Source: Rotaria socialis (Eukaryota > Rotifera > Eurotatoria > Philodinida > Philodinidae). Taken from it: a stretch of DNA of 64,000 nt. Below the pieces are notes generated by a model, which did no database searches, was not told where the DNA came from, and was given only the letters and a program-made list of their open reading frames with translations. How positions within the stretch are numbered: position 1 is the first letter of the stretch; each line of letters begins with the position of its first letter. Location: NCBI GenBank assembly GCA_905331475.1, contig CAJNYU010000405.1, positions 124,001 through 188,000 of the forward strand. Direction: 5' to 3'. Below are positions 1 to 13,996 of the stretch, piece by piece. A program made the translations under genes and the position numbers.

Positions 1-1400
1 AATAACACTAAAGTATAAAGAATAAAACCGAACGTCATTACTGCATATGAAGGGGTTCATGTATTTGCTTTTTTGTTTCGTCAAAAGTAAATTAAAAAAA
101 ACGAATAAAACTAACAACGATGCTTCTGTTTTAGTGACAATCTAGATTACAATATGGCGCATTCAGGTTCAAACAAAAACCAAGTTTTTATTTACTGATT
201 AGTAGGCTTAATCCATGATAGTATATCAAACAAAAACAAAAATGCCGAAAAATATGAAATCTGTACTTTTTTTTTATTATTTCTTACTTGTGTTATTTTC
301 TCGATAATTAATATTTCTGATGTGCTCATTAAAATAGATATTTGACTTATTGAAAAAAATGAATATGAACGATTTCATGTAAGAAAATATATTGAAACTA
401 AAAGAATATTAGTCTGATTTACAGTAGAACGGAAATGACTGCCGAGAAAAGGCTGAAAAATCATCAAGATACTTTATTTTCAGAAATACAAAAGAAAGAT
501 ATTTGATTGAAATATCTTCACAGTATTTGCTGAGATGCATTGATTTAAAAAGTAAAAACACTTCATTTAAGTGATACATAGAGACATGATTCTATTTGTC
601 TTCACCTAATCATTTTATATGTTTACATTTTGTCTTCTGCTTCTACGAAAACTGTAAACTGAATGCAAAAAAAAATCACCCATTGAGTTTTTTGTGTTAA
701 TATTTACCTTTACTACGAGGTTAATCATTTTCATATCGAGTATCATTATTAAAAGTATATTATGATTATCAGACATCATATGTTTTAATATTACATTTTA
801 ACACGTGAGAACTATCTCGAGCAAACAAAAACCGTGAGTAAAGAGCTTTCTCTACAATATTTTATTCCATGATTACTAGAATTGCTACTCACGAGTATCA
901 ATCAATAAGTTTAAGTGAGTAAGATAGCTATCGGAAATCAAATTTATATATTCGCTTGTACAGAAAGTAACTGATTTTCACTGCTTTGGATTTTATCGTC
1001 CTCTTTGGATTATTTTGTGGTTTCATCAAGAAAAACAATTCGCATGATTATCTCATTAGCACTTTTGCTCGAGAAGCCATTACAAGTCCATTACTTTTTC
1101 CTTTTTATTACTGCTAGTCAATCAAACACAAATAGCGCTCGAACCAATAGTTGACCCTTTTAACCAATACAAATAAAGTACGAATGAAATTATGAAGAAA
1201 ATACGTGCCTGACAGAAACAATATTGTCACTATGAGACCAAACACAGCGTTGAAAGAATGAAAAAAAGTGCCATCATATAAATCTCTCTCCAAATTTTAA
1301 CAACCAACGCAGTAGACCAAAGAGAACAGCAAAACAAAGTCGGTTTTCCCAATTTCATCGATTCTTATTATAACACTTCAACTCTTCAAGAACACTTCTA
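1..1400. other. AT-rich intergenic DNA upstream of the mucin-like gene
   Basis: No reading frame or splice-consistent exon chain was found on either strand. A TATAAA at 1277-1282 lies about 120 bp before the start codon of the mucin-like gene and is a plausible core promoter for it. The rest is unremarkable AT-rich sequence. Confidence 0.4.
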
Positions 1401-2246
1401 ATGCAACTATTCATGTATTCTGCATTTCTTCTTGGTTTTGTCTTAAACCTACAATTTTCACCTGCTATCAGTACCACAACAACTGCGACAGTCACTGCAA
1501 CACCACCGGCGAATAGTACAATGCTATCTTCAACAACGGCGCCGCCACCAATCAATGGGACGATGGGATCTTCAACCACTGTCATACCATCAATCAATGG
1601 TACAATGGGGTCTACAAGCACTGGTACTCCACCAATGAATGCTACTATGGCAATTACTAGTACTTTCACACCACCAGTCAATGGTACAATGCCATTGTCA
1701 ACCACGGTCACACCACCGATGAATGGTACAATGCCGTTGTCAACCACTGTCACACCACCAATGAATGGTACAATGGGGTCTTCAAGCACTGTTACACCAC
1801 CTATGAATGGTACAATGCCGGTGTCAACGACTGTCACGCCACCAATCAATGGTACAATGCCGCAGTCAACCACTGTCACACCACCAATCAATGGTACAAT
1901 GGGGTCTTCAAGCACTGGTACTCCACCAATGAATGGCACAATGGGGCCATCAAGCACTGGTACTTCATCAATCAATGGCACGATTGCGCCTTCAACTACT
2001 GTGATGCCAATTGTCAATGCGACAACATTATCTGGAACTACTGCTACAGCACCGGTGAACGGTACGATGCCCCTATCATCTGCTGTTACGCAGCCAGCTA
2101 ATAGCACAATAGTAGTTTCGTCGGCTTCTGTTACAACAACTGTACGAAAGACAAGTGGAAGTGTTCGCAATACCTTTAGCTCATTTTCAAAAATGTGTTT
2201 GATCTATGTCGTATTAGTGTTTCTTGCCTGGAAAGAAGTCAATTAG
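1401..2246 (+). CDS. Mucin-like, Thr/Ser/Pro-rich repeat surface protein, probably GPI-anchored
   Basis: A 281-residue protein in a single exon. Residues 1-24 form a hydrophobic signal peptide. Residues 25 to about 245 are 15 copies of a 14-residue unit of the form PPMNGTMPLSTTVT, each carrying an N-glycosylation sequon (NGT, NAT or NST) and many Thr/Ser positions suited to O-glycosylation. The C-terminus has a short polar spacer, a hydrophobic stretch (MCLIYVVLVFLAW) and a very short tail, which resembles a GPI-attachment signal or a short membrane anchor. At DNA level the unit is a 42-bp tandem repeat; central copies are most alike and edge copies more diverged. The function is not recognised from sequence. 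A secreted or cell-surface mucin is inferred from composition. A TATA-like box lies about 120 bp upstream. Confidence 0.75.
   Translation: MQLFMYSAFLLGFVLNLQFSPAISTTTTATVTATPPANSTMLSSTTAPPPINGTMGSSTTVIPSINGTMGSTSTGTPPMNATMAITSTFTPPVNGTMPLSTTVTPPMNGTMPLSTTVTPPMNGTMGSSSTVTPPMNGTMPVSTTVTPPINGTMPQSTTVTPPINGTMGSSSTGTPPMNGTMGPSSTGTSSINGTIAPSTTVMPIVNATTLSGTTATAPVNGTMPLSSAVTQPANSTIVVSSASVTTTVRKTSGSVRNTFSSFSKMCLIYVVLVFLAWKEVN
1500..2130 (+). repeat. 42-bp coding tandem repeat (about 15 copies)
   Basis: The repeat encodes the sequon-bearing 14-residue units of the mucin-like protein. Its length is an exact multiple of three, so copy number can change without a frameshift. The antisense strand is also open through the array because the repeat contains no stop codon there. 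Confidence 0.8.
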
Positions 2247-3017
2247 GTAAATAAGTTCTTTTCGGAGCTCTCATAAGCTATCAACATTTGTGCATCCATG
2301 AACGTTTCATCTTCTTTTGAAATTTTTCTCCAAGAATTAAAAGGATTTCATTTGCCAGCGCGTTTTATTTTAATTTCATTGGCGTGATATTATCACTGAG
2401 TATGAAGGACTGCTGAGAGGAAGATTTTCAGGAAAGAACTACGCTTATAAATGGTGTGAGATATAAATATTCTAAGATGGCACATCTGATTCATTTAAAA
2501 AGTCGATTTATCGGTACACTTTTGTGATGCCCTCAGGTATATCGATAAAAATATGTCAGTTCAATACAATTGGAGTCATGGATGTTGTCAACTGAAAGAA
2601 AATAGCTATATTTGTTTTTTTCTTGGAAAAAGCATTGAAATTCGTCTACGTTTATCATGGGTTTTGATTCTTAGATAAAATAGTCTCAACGAGTCGAAAT
2701 AATTGCCTTGTTGCGGCTAAAGCTATACTTTTCTAAACACAAAAACCAAGTACGAACGACGACAAAGTCACAGCATATAAATATATGGTGGTTTTTGGAT
2801 AAAAACAGTGCACGTTTGTTTGAACCATGATTAATTATTTTTCGATCACAAAATTGCTTGATTATCCTAAGCGAATGATTTGTTGCTTTTGGTGTCGTTG
2901 AATACACTTTTTTTGGTAGTTACTAGTATTGTTTACTGAAGTTTAAAAGTCTATACCTATGTAATCTATAGATAATTTGAAGGCATATTTATGCAACTAG
3001 CTCTTAACGTGGAAATA
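2247..3017. other. Intergenic, no feature recognised
   Basis: Sequence between the mucin-like gene and the Tc1/mariner element. No coding signal on either strand. An AATTAAAA at about 2336 may serve polyadenylation of the mucin-like mRNA. Confidence 0.3.
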
Positions 3018-3169
3018 CAGGCGGTTGCAAAATTACAGACACCCCTGCACGTCATATGAAAAAAATAGCTTTCTGTTTTACATGCAAATTTATTTGTTGA
3101 ATCGATATGTCCATTCAATAGATGGATACATGTGATGCTTAGAGGGATCACCAGTGTTTAATTTAAAAT

Positions 3170-4179
3170 TCAATAACGAAAAGCAAAGCCTTTACGATTG
3201 ATAACTGGTCGAAGTCTGATCGGCATGGATTGAAATAATTTTCGTATCAAATCTTCTAAGATTTCCGTTGATTTAATTTCGAGTGCGTTTCTTAACTGCG
3301 TCATGTTATTGATGCTATATTTCAATAATTTTTGATCGACTATAGACCAAATGTTTTCCATTATATTAAGATGAGGATTTTGAGCTGCAGCCATGAAATA
3401 AGTTTAACATGTTTTTTATTGAAATATTTTAATGCTTTAGCCGAAACATGAGGACGAGCATTATCTTGTTGATGCCAAATTTTGTTCGATTGTTGAACTG
3501 GAAATTTTCCAAATACTACCGTCAAATTGTTCTCGAGTATATGAATATATTTAGCAGAGTTTAGCTGCCCATCGAATAAAACTACAAGTCCTAGATCATG
3601 GTATATAACATAAGACTAAATTCCAAGACATCCACCTCGATCCACTCGCTCGTAACGCTTTAAATCATTTCGAAATCTTCTTATATAGATTTTGGTGCGA
3701 TTTAAGATTTCGAAGTTACTTTCATTCGAAAAAATAATATTGGACCAGTCGATTTCGTGTCACTTCAAATGTTTACAACATCAAAAAAGTCGATTACGTC
3801 TTTGTTCATAAATTGTTTGAGGTTTTCTTTTTGCAACATATGAAGTCAAATCAAATTCACGAAGAATACGACTTACAGTTCGACCACTAATAGTAATATT
3901 TAAATTTGCTTGAGCATGTCGGGCGAGATCAGTCAAAGAAAAAGTATCATTCCGGAGTTGCTGAAGTTTGATGACGCGTTTTTGACGTTTCATTAATTTA
4001 GAATGACGTTCAGCTCCTGGTTTTGTAGCCAACTTGCAAATTTGGTTAAACTTGCCAGTAGCTTGGCGAACCCAATGTTGAGAAATATTTAATCTTCGCG
4101 AAATTTCATGCTGGGAGATACGAGTATCACGTAAAAGAATATTGCTTTTTTTAACGATATCAAAAGCCTTTCTTCCCAT
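3170..4179 (-). pseudogene. Tc1/mariner transposase, inactivated
   Basis: The 5' part from the ATG at 4179 encodes two helix-turn-helix-like segments typical of Tc1 DNA-binding domains (around SQHEISRRLNISQ and SGRTVSRILREF). The DDE core follows in the same frame but is interrupted by two TGA codons near 3760-3785 and a TAG near 3617. A frameshift near 3390 puts the C-terminal part (ending VINRKGFAFRY) in another frame. Of the catalytic triad, the first Asp is replaced by Asn (FSNES), the second is present (QQDNARPH), and a Glu is present at the third position (NIMENIW). The copy cannot encode an active enzyme, but its TIRs could still be mobilised by a related transposase. Confidence 0.88.
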
Positions 4180-4191
4180 TGTCTTTCTTAC

Positions 4192-4257
4192 AAAATATCG
4201 TATACTTCATAGACAAAATATCGTATACTTCATAGACAAAATACATAATACATAGAC
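4192..4257. repeat. 23-bp tandem repeat, 2 exact copies plus a diverged third
   Basis: Two consecutive identical 23-bp units (4192-4214 and 4215-4237) beginning AAAATATCGTATAC, then a degenerate copy. They lie inside the Tc1/mariner element just upstream of the transposase ATG and may be part of its promoter or binding region. Confidence 0.75.
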
Positions 4258-4509
4258 TAACTTCGTGCAATGTTGAAGGAAAACAAGCCAAGGGGGCGGG
4301 GTCTATACTTATGACACAGCATCGTTTTCTTTCTATCAGTTTCTGCACGTGTACACGTCAGAATAAAAACACTGATAATACCTCAAAGCATCACATGTAT
4401 CCATCTATTGAATGCGCATATCGATTCAATAAATAGACGTGCACGTAAAATAGAAAGCTATTTTTTCATATGAATTGCAGGGATGTCTATAATTTTGTCA
4501 GACCCTGTA

Positions 4510-6072
4510 TACATCAATGGTAGTCAAAAGATTGAAATGGATTTAAATAGATAAAATCTGATTGTAGTAGTGTCATTATAATACATATTTGACTTGTTTT
4601 ATTCTCATGGGTCAACGTATTGCAGATATTAAATATAAAAGATCTCATGAGCCCAATGTTTTCTCTAGTTGAAATTTGTAAAAACATGCCCATAAAAATG
4701 TCTCCATTTCAAAGAGAATACAGAAAGTTCCATTTTTTTCTGGTGATATACCATATTCTACGAGCGATAAGTCAATTGAGAATATGAGCTTTGTTATTCA
4801 ACGTTGCAAAAAAAATTAATTACAAATCTCATAAGCATTATGACTAGGAGGTAAATTTGAAATGCTATTCTAGATGGATATTTGTGCAGGGTATCAGCGT
4901 CATCTGACAGATACATCTATTCCTAATGTTTTTTTCAGATGAAAATAAAATGGAAATCAATTGAAAGTAAGTCATTCGACCAGTAATTTATTCTGACGCG
5001 ATTTTTTGAGAGAACAACATTCATGTATACAAAGAGTCAAAGTATTTTTTCAACCTCCACAAGAACTTGCATTGAAGTTGCCGTTGACGAATATTTGCAG
5101 AAATTTTCCGCGAAGGTTTCTAACTGAATACAAAATCAATTCTAAAAGGTTTCATGCGAATTCACTGTGTTAAATTCAAAAATGTAACTATCAATGTTTA
5201 TATTAATGAATTCAACCATGCCGCCCTCTCCTGTTTCTATTTATTTTCATTATCAAGTAAATTTGTTTATGGTAGTTGCTGTATAGGTTTCCTGCAACAA
5301 CAAAGTGTAAAAACACTCAAACCCTCGGCGTCGTAGGGAATTTATTTGTTTCATTAGTGAAATGATCTGTGTTGACTCAACAATAAGTATGAGATTTGAA
5401 AGTATTAAACAAATTGCTTTCGGGAATCGACTTCCGATTGATCAACATCTACCTAATGTAATAGATGATCGAAAACAAAAGACTAGTCTTTCATGAAAAG
5501 GGATAACTACGAAATCTGTTTACTCGTAAAACTAGCAACCATTTCATACGCAAGCTAGTATTTTTGAAACTTAAAAACAGAGGAAGATTTTATCGATTTT
5601 TGTGATACTTGGTGGAATATGTCAAAGTTCCACAGCACTCCTTGATTCCGTATGGCAGCATTTTCTCAGTGTATATTAACTACCCATGTTGTTGCAGTTG
5701 TTGAGGGCGGCCTACAAGATGTGTGCTTATCATTTTAGATAATTTCTTTGAGAAATATATGGTCTTTGCCTGATTTCTTGTAAGTTCTCTGCTGCGATAT
5801 TCTAGGTCCACAATAATTAAAATTAGACCAGCACGGAAACCCATTCTTTATTTTTATTATTCAACCTATATAATGCGTCAACATTTGTGACCATTCTACT
5901 TTGTTTTTGAAGCTTAATTCATTATACTTTCTAGCACAATGGTTTCTTAAAAATTACAAAGAAGAAGAAAAGAATAAATGCTCCGCAAGTTAAAAAGGAA
6001 ATGTTTGCTATAAAAGGAGAAAAAATTTTAAAATAAATAGTGGTTCTTGAAAACATGATGCAACTAGCAAGT
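4510..6072. other. Intergenic, no gene recognised
   Basis: AT-rich DNA with only short unsupported reading frames. No splice-consistent exon chain or RNA gene was seen. Confidence 0.3.
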
Positions 6073-6442
6073 GTACCGATACTGAAGATTGTTTGGTAAA
6101 AATGAGTATTTTTCTCCTGTAAGAACCCCTGAGATCGTATGAAATTTTTATCGAAAGTCGCTCCTCTATACTACATCTAACTACGCATACAATCGGATAG
6201 ACCAATCGCGACAATAAAAACACCCAGTCTCAGTTAGTCGTGGGCAAATTTTATTTATTTTAATTTTTTGACCGAGACTAACTGAGACTCGGTTTTCTAT
6301 TGTCGTGATCGGTCTATCCGATTGTATGCGTAGTTAGATGTAGTATAGAGGAGTGACTTTCGATAGAAATTTCATACGATCTCAGGGGCTCTTGCACGAG
6401 AACAATTTTTAACCTTTGCCAAAGAATCTTCAGCGTCGGTAC
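6073..6442. repeat. Foldback (palindromic) element, about 165-bp arms
   Basis: The left arm begins GTACCGATACTGAAGATT and the right arm ends with its near complement at 6442. The arms pair through CCCCTGAGATCGTATGAAAT, the ATCGGATAGACCAAT block and AGTCTCAGTTAGTC, leaving a loop of about 30 bases (centre near 6255). There is no coding capacity. It is consistent with a MITE or foldback transposon. No clear target duplication was found. Confidence 0.8.
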
Positions 6443-8031
6443 GTCCCTAAATTTAAATATCTCTCTACTTTTTATCATCTATGATTCCGTCATCTTCATC
6501 ATATTATTCGTTTTCTCTGCTTAAGATCGCTCTGAATTTCACTACTTTCATATTTACGAACGCGATGAAAGCATTAATTATTTTTTCGAAATGTTTCTTC
6601 GCGTGTATGATAATAACTTTATTGAGAAGCCTGATTATGTTTTGACATTTTCTATGTATGAATTTACTAAAATAAAGAAATATTTTCACGTACTTAAGTA
6701 CTTGATACTTATGTATCACATATTCAATGAGTTATTTTTTCCTTCGTATCGATTTTGCCCTTTCTCGTTTGCTGTCATCCTCATAGTTCCATTGATATTT
6801 GACACATCCGTCTCTCACAGAAATATTTAAAAACTTTTGGCAACAACTAAGTGATATTAAAGAAAAGCTGAACATATACAGAACTAAATAAGTAAGTTCC
6901 TTGGTTGAAATAAATCACTTACAAAATCTATCTGATTTCACATCTTGCGAAATATTAGTTTTGTCTTCGATTAATAGAAAAACCAATCGCATGATTTGAG
7001 GATCAGTAAATGAAAAACAGTAATTTTATGCAGAGTACAATAACATTAATCGAGAAAGACGGGAACCTATGCTCGAATTTATAGAATGACTTTTGTTTCT
7101 TCAAAAGAAATTAAAGAGAACCAGTAATAAGAAGAATTCCTATGTTTTACTATTAATGCAGGTAAAAACATGACGTATGAAGTGTCAAAAAGGAGATTCA
7201 TAGGCGCTCAAGTTCTTTTTCTGCACGAACATAGCTAAGGAGAAAGTCGGAAATATAAAATCCACTCGGTTTTGCAGATTGTGCTGATGTTTCTAGTTCA
7301 ATTGATTAATATTTGTAATGATGAATAAAGACGTCACTTTTTTTTAATTTGGTAAACGGAATGCCTTTTATTCATTCAAATTTATTAGAAATGAGAAAGA
7401 AAAGAATAAACTTTACTATGAAAGTGATAGCTGAATCATTCATCGATTTGATGTATAGAAAAGAGTGCATGAAACTTATCCCCTTCTAGAAAACGTGGTC
7501 GAGCCATAAAAACATAAAAATATATTGCTATATATCATTTTTGAGGATTTTAAATATTTCGTCAGGTTGTCTTCTACGCATTTACTGAACTGTGTTTATA
7601 CGGAAAGAAGAGTTCTATTAAAAATATGAATGGACCTACATTACATTTTCTCTCTCTCTCTCTCTCTCTAAGTACTTTATGGAATTATTTTTGTTGTACT
7701 TCTTTACGTAAACAGTGAACTGTATGAGTGACGTTGTCAGCGAATTTGCTTTTTTTACATATAATTTTTCTAAGAGGTTCAAGATCTGTACGTGAGACGT
7801 AGGTTTTTTAGTTATAATTAGTCAAAAAGTGACGACGATTTCAGTAATGGCGTAACGTTGCAAGTAGTATTTTGAAAAACAAAATAAAATGCCTGCAAAC
7901 TATCAAGCGCATAGTTGCATATGATTATTATTCGAAAAAATGCCAATGCGATCAATATATAAATCAAGTTAAATGAGATAATATTCTGAAACCTATAAAC
8001 TCGTTTTGAAATCTAGTAAGAGCAGCTAACT
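6443..8031. other. Intergenic; contains a (CT)n microsatellite
   Basis: No coding signal. A CT dinucleotide run lies at about 7651-7670. The remainder is AT-rich sequence up to the hAT target duplication. Confidence 0.35.
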
Positions 8032-8039
8032 ACTGACCA

Positions 8040-9533
8040 CAGTGGCGTAGCCAGGAATTTTTGAACCATAGGCCATTTCCCAGCAAAATATTTTTGAGTA
8101 TTGGGCAATAAGGGGCAATCATCAATCTATTGGGCGACACTTTTTAAAATTTATTGTGTTCAAAAAACGTTATGTTTATCGAGGTGAAATTTGTTACTTT
8201 TGACTAAGAAGATTTCTGTCACTTTTCTGGCAGTGTTTCAAAAATGAAAACCTTCAGCTTTTAAGTATTTAAAAATTTTATTTAAAAAAGAAGTGTAAAT
8301 ATGCAAAGCTATAATTGTAGGAAATAACGATAGACACTAGGTCTGATCCTAATAAGTAGAGAACTGTTCATCGGACCATATACTTAGCAACACCTACAAC
8401 CTTTTTTTATACTGATTAGTATGAAAATTTTTCAAACTGTCGTGCCTTTTCCTGAAAATCTAGCTTGTAAGAATATTTATTTCCTATATCAACCACTTTT
8501 TATTGATGTCAAAGGTGATTAACGTTGGAAGAGAAGGATAGAACTAGTATATATCGTCAAAATTCCTCATTAAATTCTTGGTGTATTTCAGTGACCCACG
8601 GTCATCTCAAATTATGCTGTCATAAGAAACTAGAGAACTCTTCAAGATTGTATTTTTCATAGGTTTCTTGTATTAACCATAGTATTTCCAGGGTAGATTT
8701 CCCACAAATTTCAAAAACAATGAACGATTACGAAAGCGGATTGCACGTGGCACTACTGATCGATGTCTATATCTAACGAATAATTAATAAAGTACAAAAA
8801 AAGGCAACGTAGAATTTATAGTGCTATATAGTTTTCTGTTCACTAAAAGACGTTAAGTGTAAAAAAAATGCATCGACATCGACAGTAAAAAAATGCTCTA
8901 TAATAAATATTATTCCATTATTGCATTGATTTCAAGATGGATATGACTAATCGAGGAGTTGGTTTTCTTGATATCAGGTAAAAAAAATATGAGTAATGAC
9001 TTATGCTGAAATATCACTCGACCTTCTTAAACTATGTCGTTAAATAAAAGGTCCTACCAGGTGCAACTTTGCTCCTCATTTATGCATTCAATTGTTTTTT
9101 TCTTTAAATTCTCATCTAGTTCCTTTAAGTATTTAATTCTTAAGTTACGCGAGTCATCTCATTACTTATTTCAGCAGTGTTACTTTTAGATAATTTCAGT
9201 TATTTACATTCTAAATAATCTTATATATTCAGGAAAATACATGAGAATCCACCAGCATTTTACATCAACGATGCTGAGTAGAACAATGAGTCTTGACCGA
9301 AAAATATAACAGCAATGTAATCATTATGTTTATTACTTTAATGAAACAAATCCCAATCGATCCTTTTAAATGGATTAATTAAATGGCGATAAGCAGCTAT
9401 TTATTAATAAAACGTCAGTGTGATCTTCAAAAATGCACTCGTGTCAGAGCTTTTGGCATTGGGCAAATGTCATCATCTGAAAAATTCGTTGGACAATTGC
9501 CCAATGCCCCCCCCCTCCCTGTCTACGCCACTG
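8040..9533. mobile_element. Non-autonomous hAT-superfamily transposon
   Basis: The element starts CAGTGGCGTAGCCAGG and ends with the inverted counterpart CCCTGTCTACGCCACTG. It is flanked by perfect 8-bp direct repeats ACTGACCA (8032-8039 and 9534-9541), the target-site length diagnostic of hAT elements. The ATTGGGCAAT motif recurs in inverted orientation near both ends. The 1494-bp interior has no transposase reading frame, so it would depend on a transposase supplied elsewhere. The intact target duplication argues for fairly recent insertion. Confidence 0.9.
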
Positions 9534-9541
9534 ACTGACCA

Positions 9542-9960
9542 GTATACATCTTCTTTCCCTTGTTGAAAACTAGTTCCGTGAGTTAGAAACTATTTCGCAC
9601 TTAAATTAGTCGTAAATAAGTCTCATAAAAAGTACAAAAACAAAGGAAAACTTTCTTTAATTAACTTTCAGTTTGCATAATAACATTCTGCAACGGTTTA
9701 TGCTGATTTTTTTTCAATAAAAGAACTGATGATTGATGATGTTAATCAGAGAAAAAACAATTCGGTGCGCAAAAGTGCCCTTCTCAATACCAATAGAGAC
9801 AGAATTGAAAGAACTATAAAAAAAGACGAGATTCCCTAAATTCGAATTGCAATTAGATCGAATTTCATATTTAGTAATGAAGAGAACGATAACAATAAAT
9901 TCGATATTATTGTTTTTGTTTCGCTACACCTAAATTATTCCAATTCAATAGTTTTACTCA
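9542..9960. other. Upstream region of the astacin gene
   Basis: About 420 bp between the hAT element and the astacin start codon. No distinct promoter motif could be assigned with confidence. Confidence 0.3.
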
Positions 9961-11408
<1,448 letters not shown>

Positions 11409-13096
11409 GAAATTATCTAAACTAAAACTTAAACGGGCGTGGGTGGGGTGTGAGTTACTGACTGAGATGGATACCAAGTCAGATGGAGCCATTTAATCGA
11501 GTCATTATTAAACTAGTTAGTTAAGATAAAATTCTATATCTAGAGTGGATCAGATTTGGTTCAATAGTTTTCAATACAAATATGTATCACAGGAATCATT
11601 CGTATTCAGACTATAGGAAATAAACACTCTTGCTGAAGAATTTTAATTACCTAACTATAGTTTTCATATATTCAATAAAAAGTGAGGGTACATAGTATGA
11701 ACTGTTAAAATTATCTTACGACATACCTATTGCATTTTCTGTTTGCCTTTTTTTTCTAAAGATGAATGATGAATGCTAAATTTTTTGGTAAAGAAATGTT
11801 GTGATGCATTTTGTACTGAAGCGTCATTACTATTGATGTAAACTAATATTAATGTTAGAATAAACTCGACAGTGATAGTCTAATCAATATTCTACAAACG
11901 ATAGTATCAATAAATCTAGTCTTTTCACTATTTACAATCGATAAGATGTGAACCAAGAAATTATTTTTAATTTAATTATTTCTAAAATCAGACGTTTAAA
12001 AAACCGAGCACCAATCATTTTTTGTGCTGATAACATTTTCTTAGTTGACAATCATGAAATACTTAATTTGAAAAAATGCATGACTTAGTCTTAGTTAGTG
12101 TTTATTGAATTCATTACACAAAATAATTTTAACCGATACATTATCAAATAAAACGACATGTAAATATCTTCTTATGCAATGTCTAATAAATCCAGATCGC
12201 TAGGTAGTGTCTTTCTCAAATTATTTATCTTACATTTATGCCTTTGACTACTGTCGATTTAATCTTATACTGCTGCAGAGACTATTCTAATTTCGAACAC
12301 TTTCTAGCCATCAAATTATTAATAGTTTTAATTGAAAACTGCACGTCTATATCATTTTCATAAATGTTTGTTATAGGCTCATCACTGCCAGTCAACCTAT
12401 TCAATGTTTTTATCTAAAAATTCAAGTAGAATATATTCTGATAAGTTGATATCATGATTACGATTTCATTTGACAAATTTCTCGTTTTATGTGAACAGCA
12501 TGCTATTGATTATTTGTTTTTTTTTACAATATGTGCTGATTAATAACGATCACTGAAATATCATGCAATTTTAGAACAACTATTTCATTGATTTTCATTA
12601 GCCGATGAACTTTGAAATATGAATTCCCAAATGACTCATTATCAAGATAAATAAAAGTGAATTAATCATGCACTAATAATTGGATGAATCATAAATGAAT
12701 TGGAAGGAAATCCAAAACGGCTTTAAAAACTATTCCTATATTGCCAATGTTTGCATTGCGAAATGCAAGAACTATTGTATTTAATTTTTCTTTGAAATTT
12801 GGACTAACGACAGGATACCTCATGGGAAATTAATTAGGACAATTGTTACTGTCTACTAATTGTATGCACTTCTAAGTGTCCGACTACTTATCAGCTCATT
12901 CTATTTTTTGAAGTAAAGTATACGTCTCATGTCGATTCTATTACGAGTATAGAAATTTAATGAGAGCTAAATAATTTATTTCGATACGAACAACAAAAAA
13001 AAGCATATAAAATAAATGAATAATTTGTGTCTATTATAGGATTAGATACAATAACGAATATGAGAAAGCATTCCGACGAAAAGATCATCGTTGTTA
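11409..13096. other. Intergenic between convergent astacin and CRAL-TRIO genes
   Basis: About 1.7 kb of AT-rich DNA. AATAAA at 11388-11393 overlaps the end of the astacin reading frame and could serve polyadenylation. No other gene or repeat was recognised. Confidence 0.35.
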
Positions 13097-13996
13097 TTAG
13101 TCTTGTTCGTTTTGCATTGTCTTCAAGACTTGGGATGCTTGTTTCGGATCAACACTGTATTGATCAAGTTGACGGATATAATAATTTTGTTGTTTCACCC
13201 ATTGAACAAATGTTTTATTAACGTCTTCTATTGGTCCTAATTGACCACCATATTCAGCTGGTAATAATGACGGATCGATATATTGATGTAATGCTTTATT
13301 TGTTGATTCGTCTGATGTTTTCGGATGAAGAAAAAGTTTCTCATTTATTTTTCGTGAAAGAAACATTCGAAATAAATGTAAAATTGGATCAAATATACAT
13401 GGATAATTATAAAAATGTATTTGATTTAATTTTACTGGATACATTTTTTCCCAACAGTCAACATAACGTTGAGTACGATCAGGTGTGAATTGACTTATGT
13501 GATGTAATTTCATGTCTGATAAATCGAATAAAATAATAAGACCATGTGTTTGAACTTTTTCTTGCCTATTAAGAACATCTGTAACCGCAAAAGCATATTT
13601 TGTGACATCATCTAATGAATATTTAGTTGGATCATGGCATGCCATACGCATAATAGCTATGTGTTCTTTACCGTTGGTTTCTTTTGGTAATTGAAGATAA
13701 TATGCAGTTTCAGCTATTTCACACATTACTGTATTTTTTAGAAGATCTCGATCTGTAAACCTAAGCAAAATTTAAAAAGAATTTCTTTTAAATTGATGCA
13801 AATGACCAAACCATTGTGGATTTTCTGTACGATGTTTCCAAAAACGTGCCAGCCATTCCTTGGCATTGTCCAAATTGAAATTTGTAATACGTAAAAACTG
13901 TAACAAAAATTCATCCGTCTCAAGTGAACTAAGAATTGGTTGCTGATCTCGTACCCATTGACGAAAACTATTCAATTGATTTTCTGAATCCGTCAT
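13097..13996 (-). CDS. CRAL-TRIO (SEC14-like) lipid-transfer protein
   Basis: Two exons on the minus strand, 13996-13812 and 13760-13097, joined by a 51-nt intron with a GTTTGG donor; 282 aa. The N-terminal part (FLLQFLRITNFNLDNAKEW) is the CRAL-TRIO N domain with its usual R-x-x-x-F-x-x-x-x-A pattern. The second exon contains the lipid-binding CRAL-TRIO domain (GLIILFDLSDMKLHHISQFTP, then YPVKLNQIHFYNYPCIFDPI and LPAEYGGQLGP). This family (alpha-tocopherol transfer protein, clavesin, retinaldehyde-binding protein) moves hydrophobic ligands between membranes in the cytosol; the ligand here cannot be told. A TA microsatellite lies directly upstream of the start codon. The junction restores the sequence NPQWFTDRD, which fits family members. 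Confidence 0.85.

Larger units (their letters stand above)
3018..4507 (-). mobile_element. Tc1/mariner-type DNA transposon, defective
   Basis: A 1490-bp element flanked by TA on both sides (3016-3017 and 4508-4509), the target duplication of this superfamily. It starts CAGG and ends CCTG. Long terminal inverted repeats cover about 3018-3145 and 4385-4507; the inner ends match closely (AAGCATCACATGTATCCATC on one side and its complement on the other). The interior holds a transposase on the minus strand with several inactivating changes. A 23-bp tandem repeat (4192-4237, plus a diverged third copy to 4257) lies just before the transposase start. Confidence 0.9.

Noticed and set aside
1355..2170. 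271-codon antisense frame over the mucin-like gene
   Set aside because: Its openness follows from the stop-free 42-bp repeat; it has no signal peptide or known domain and mirrors the sense repeats.
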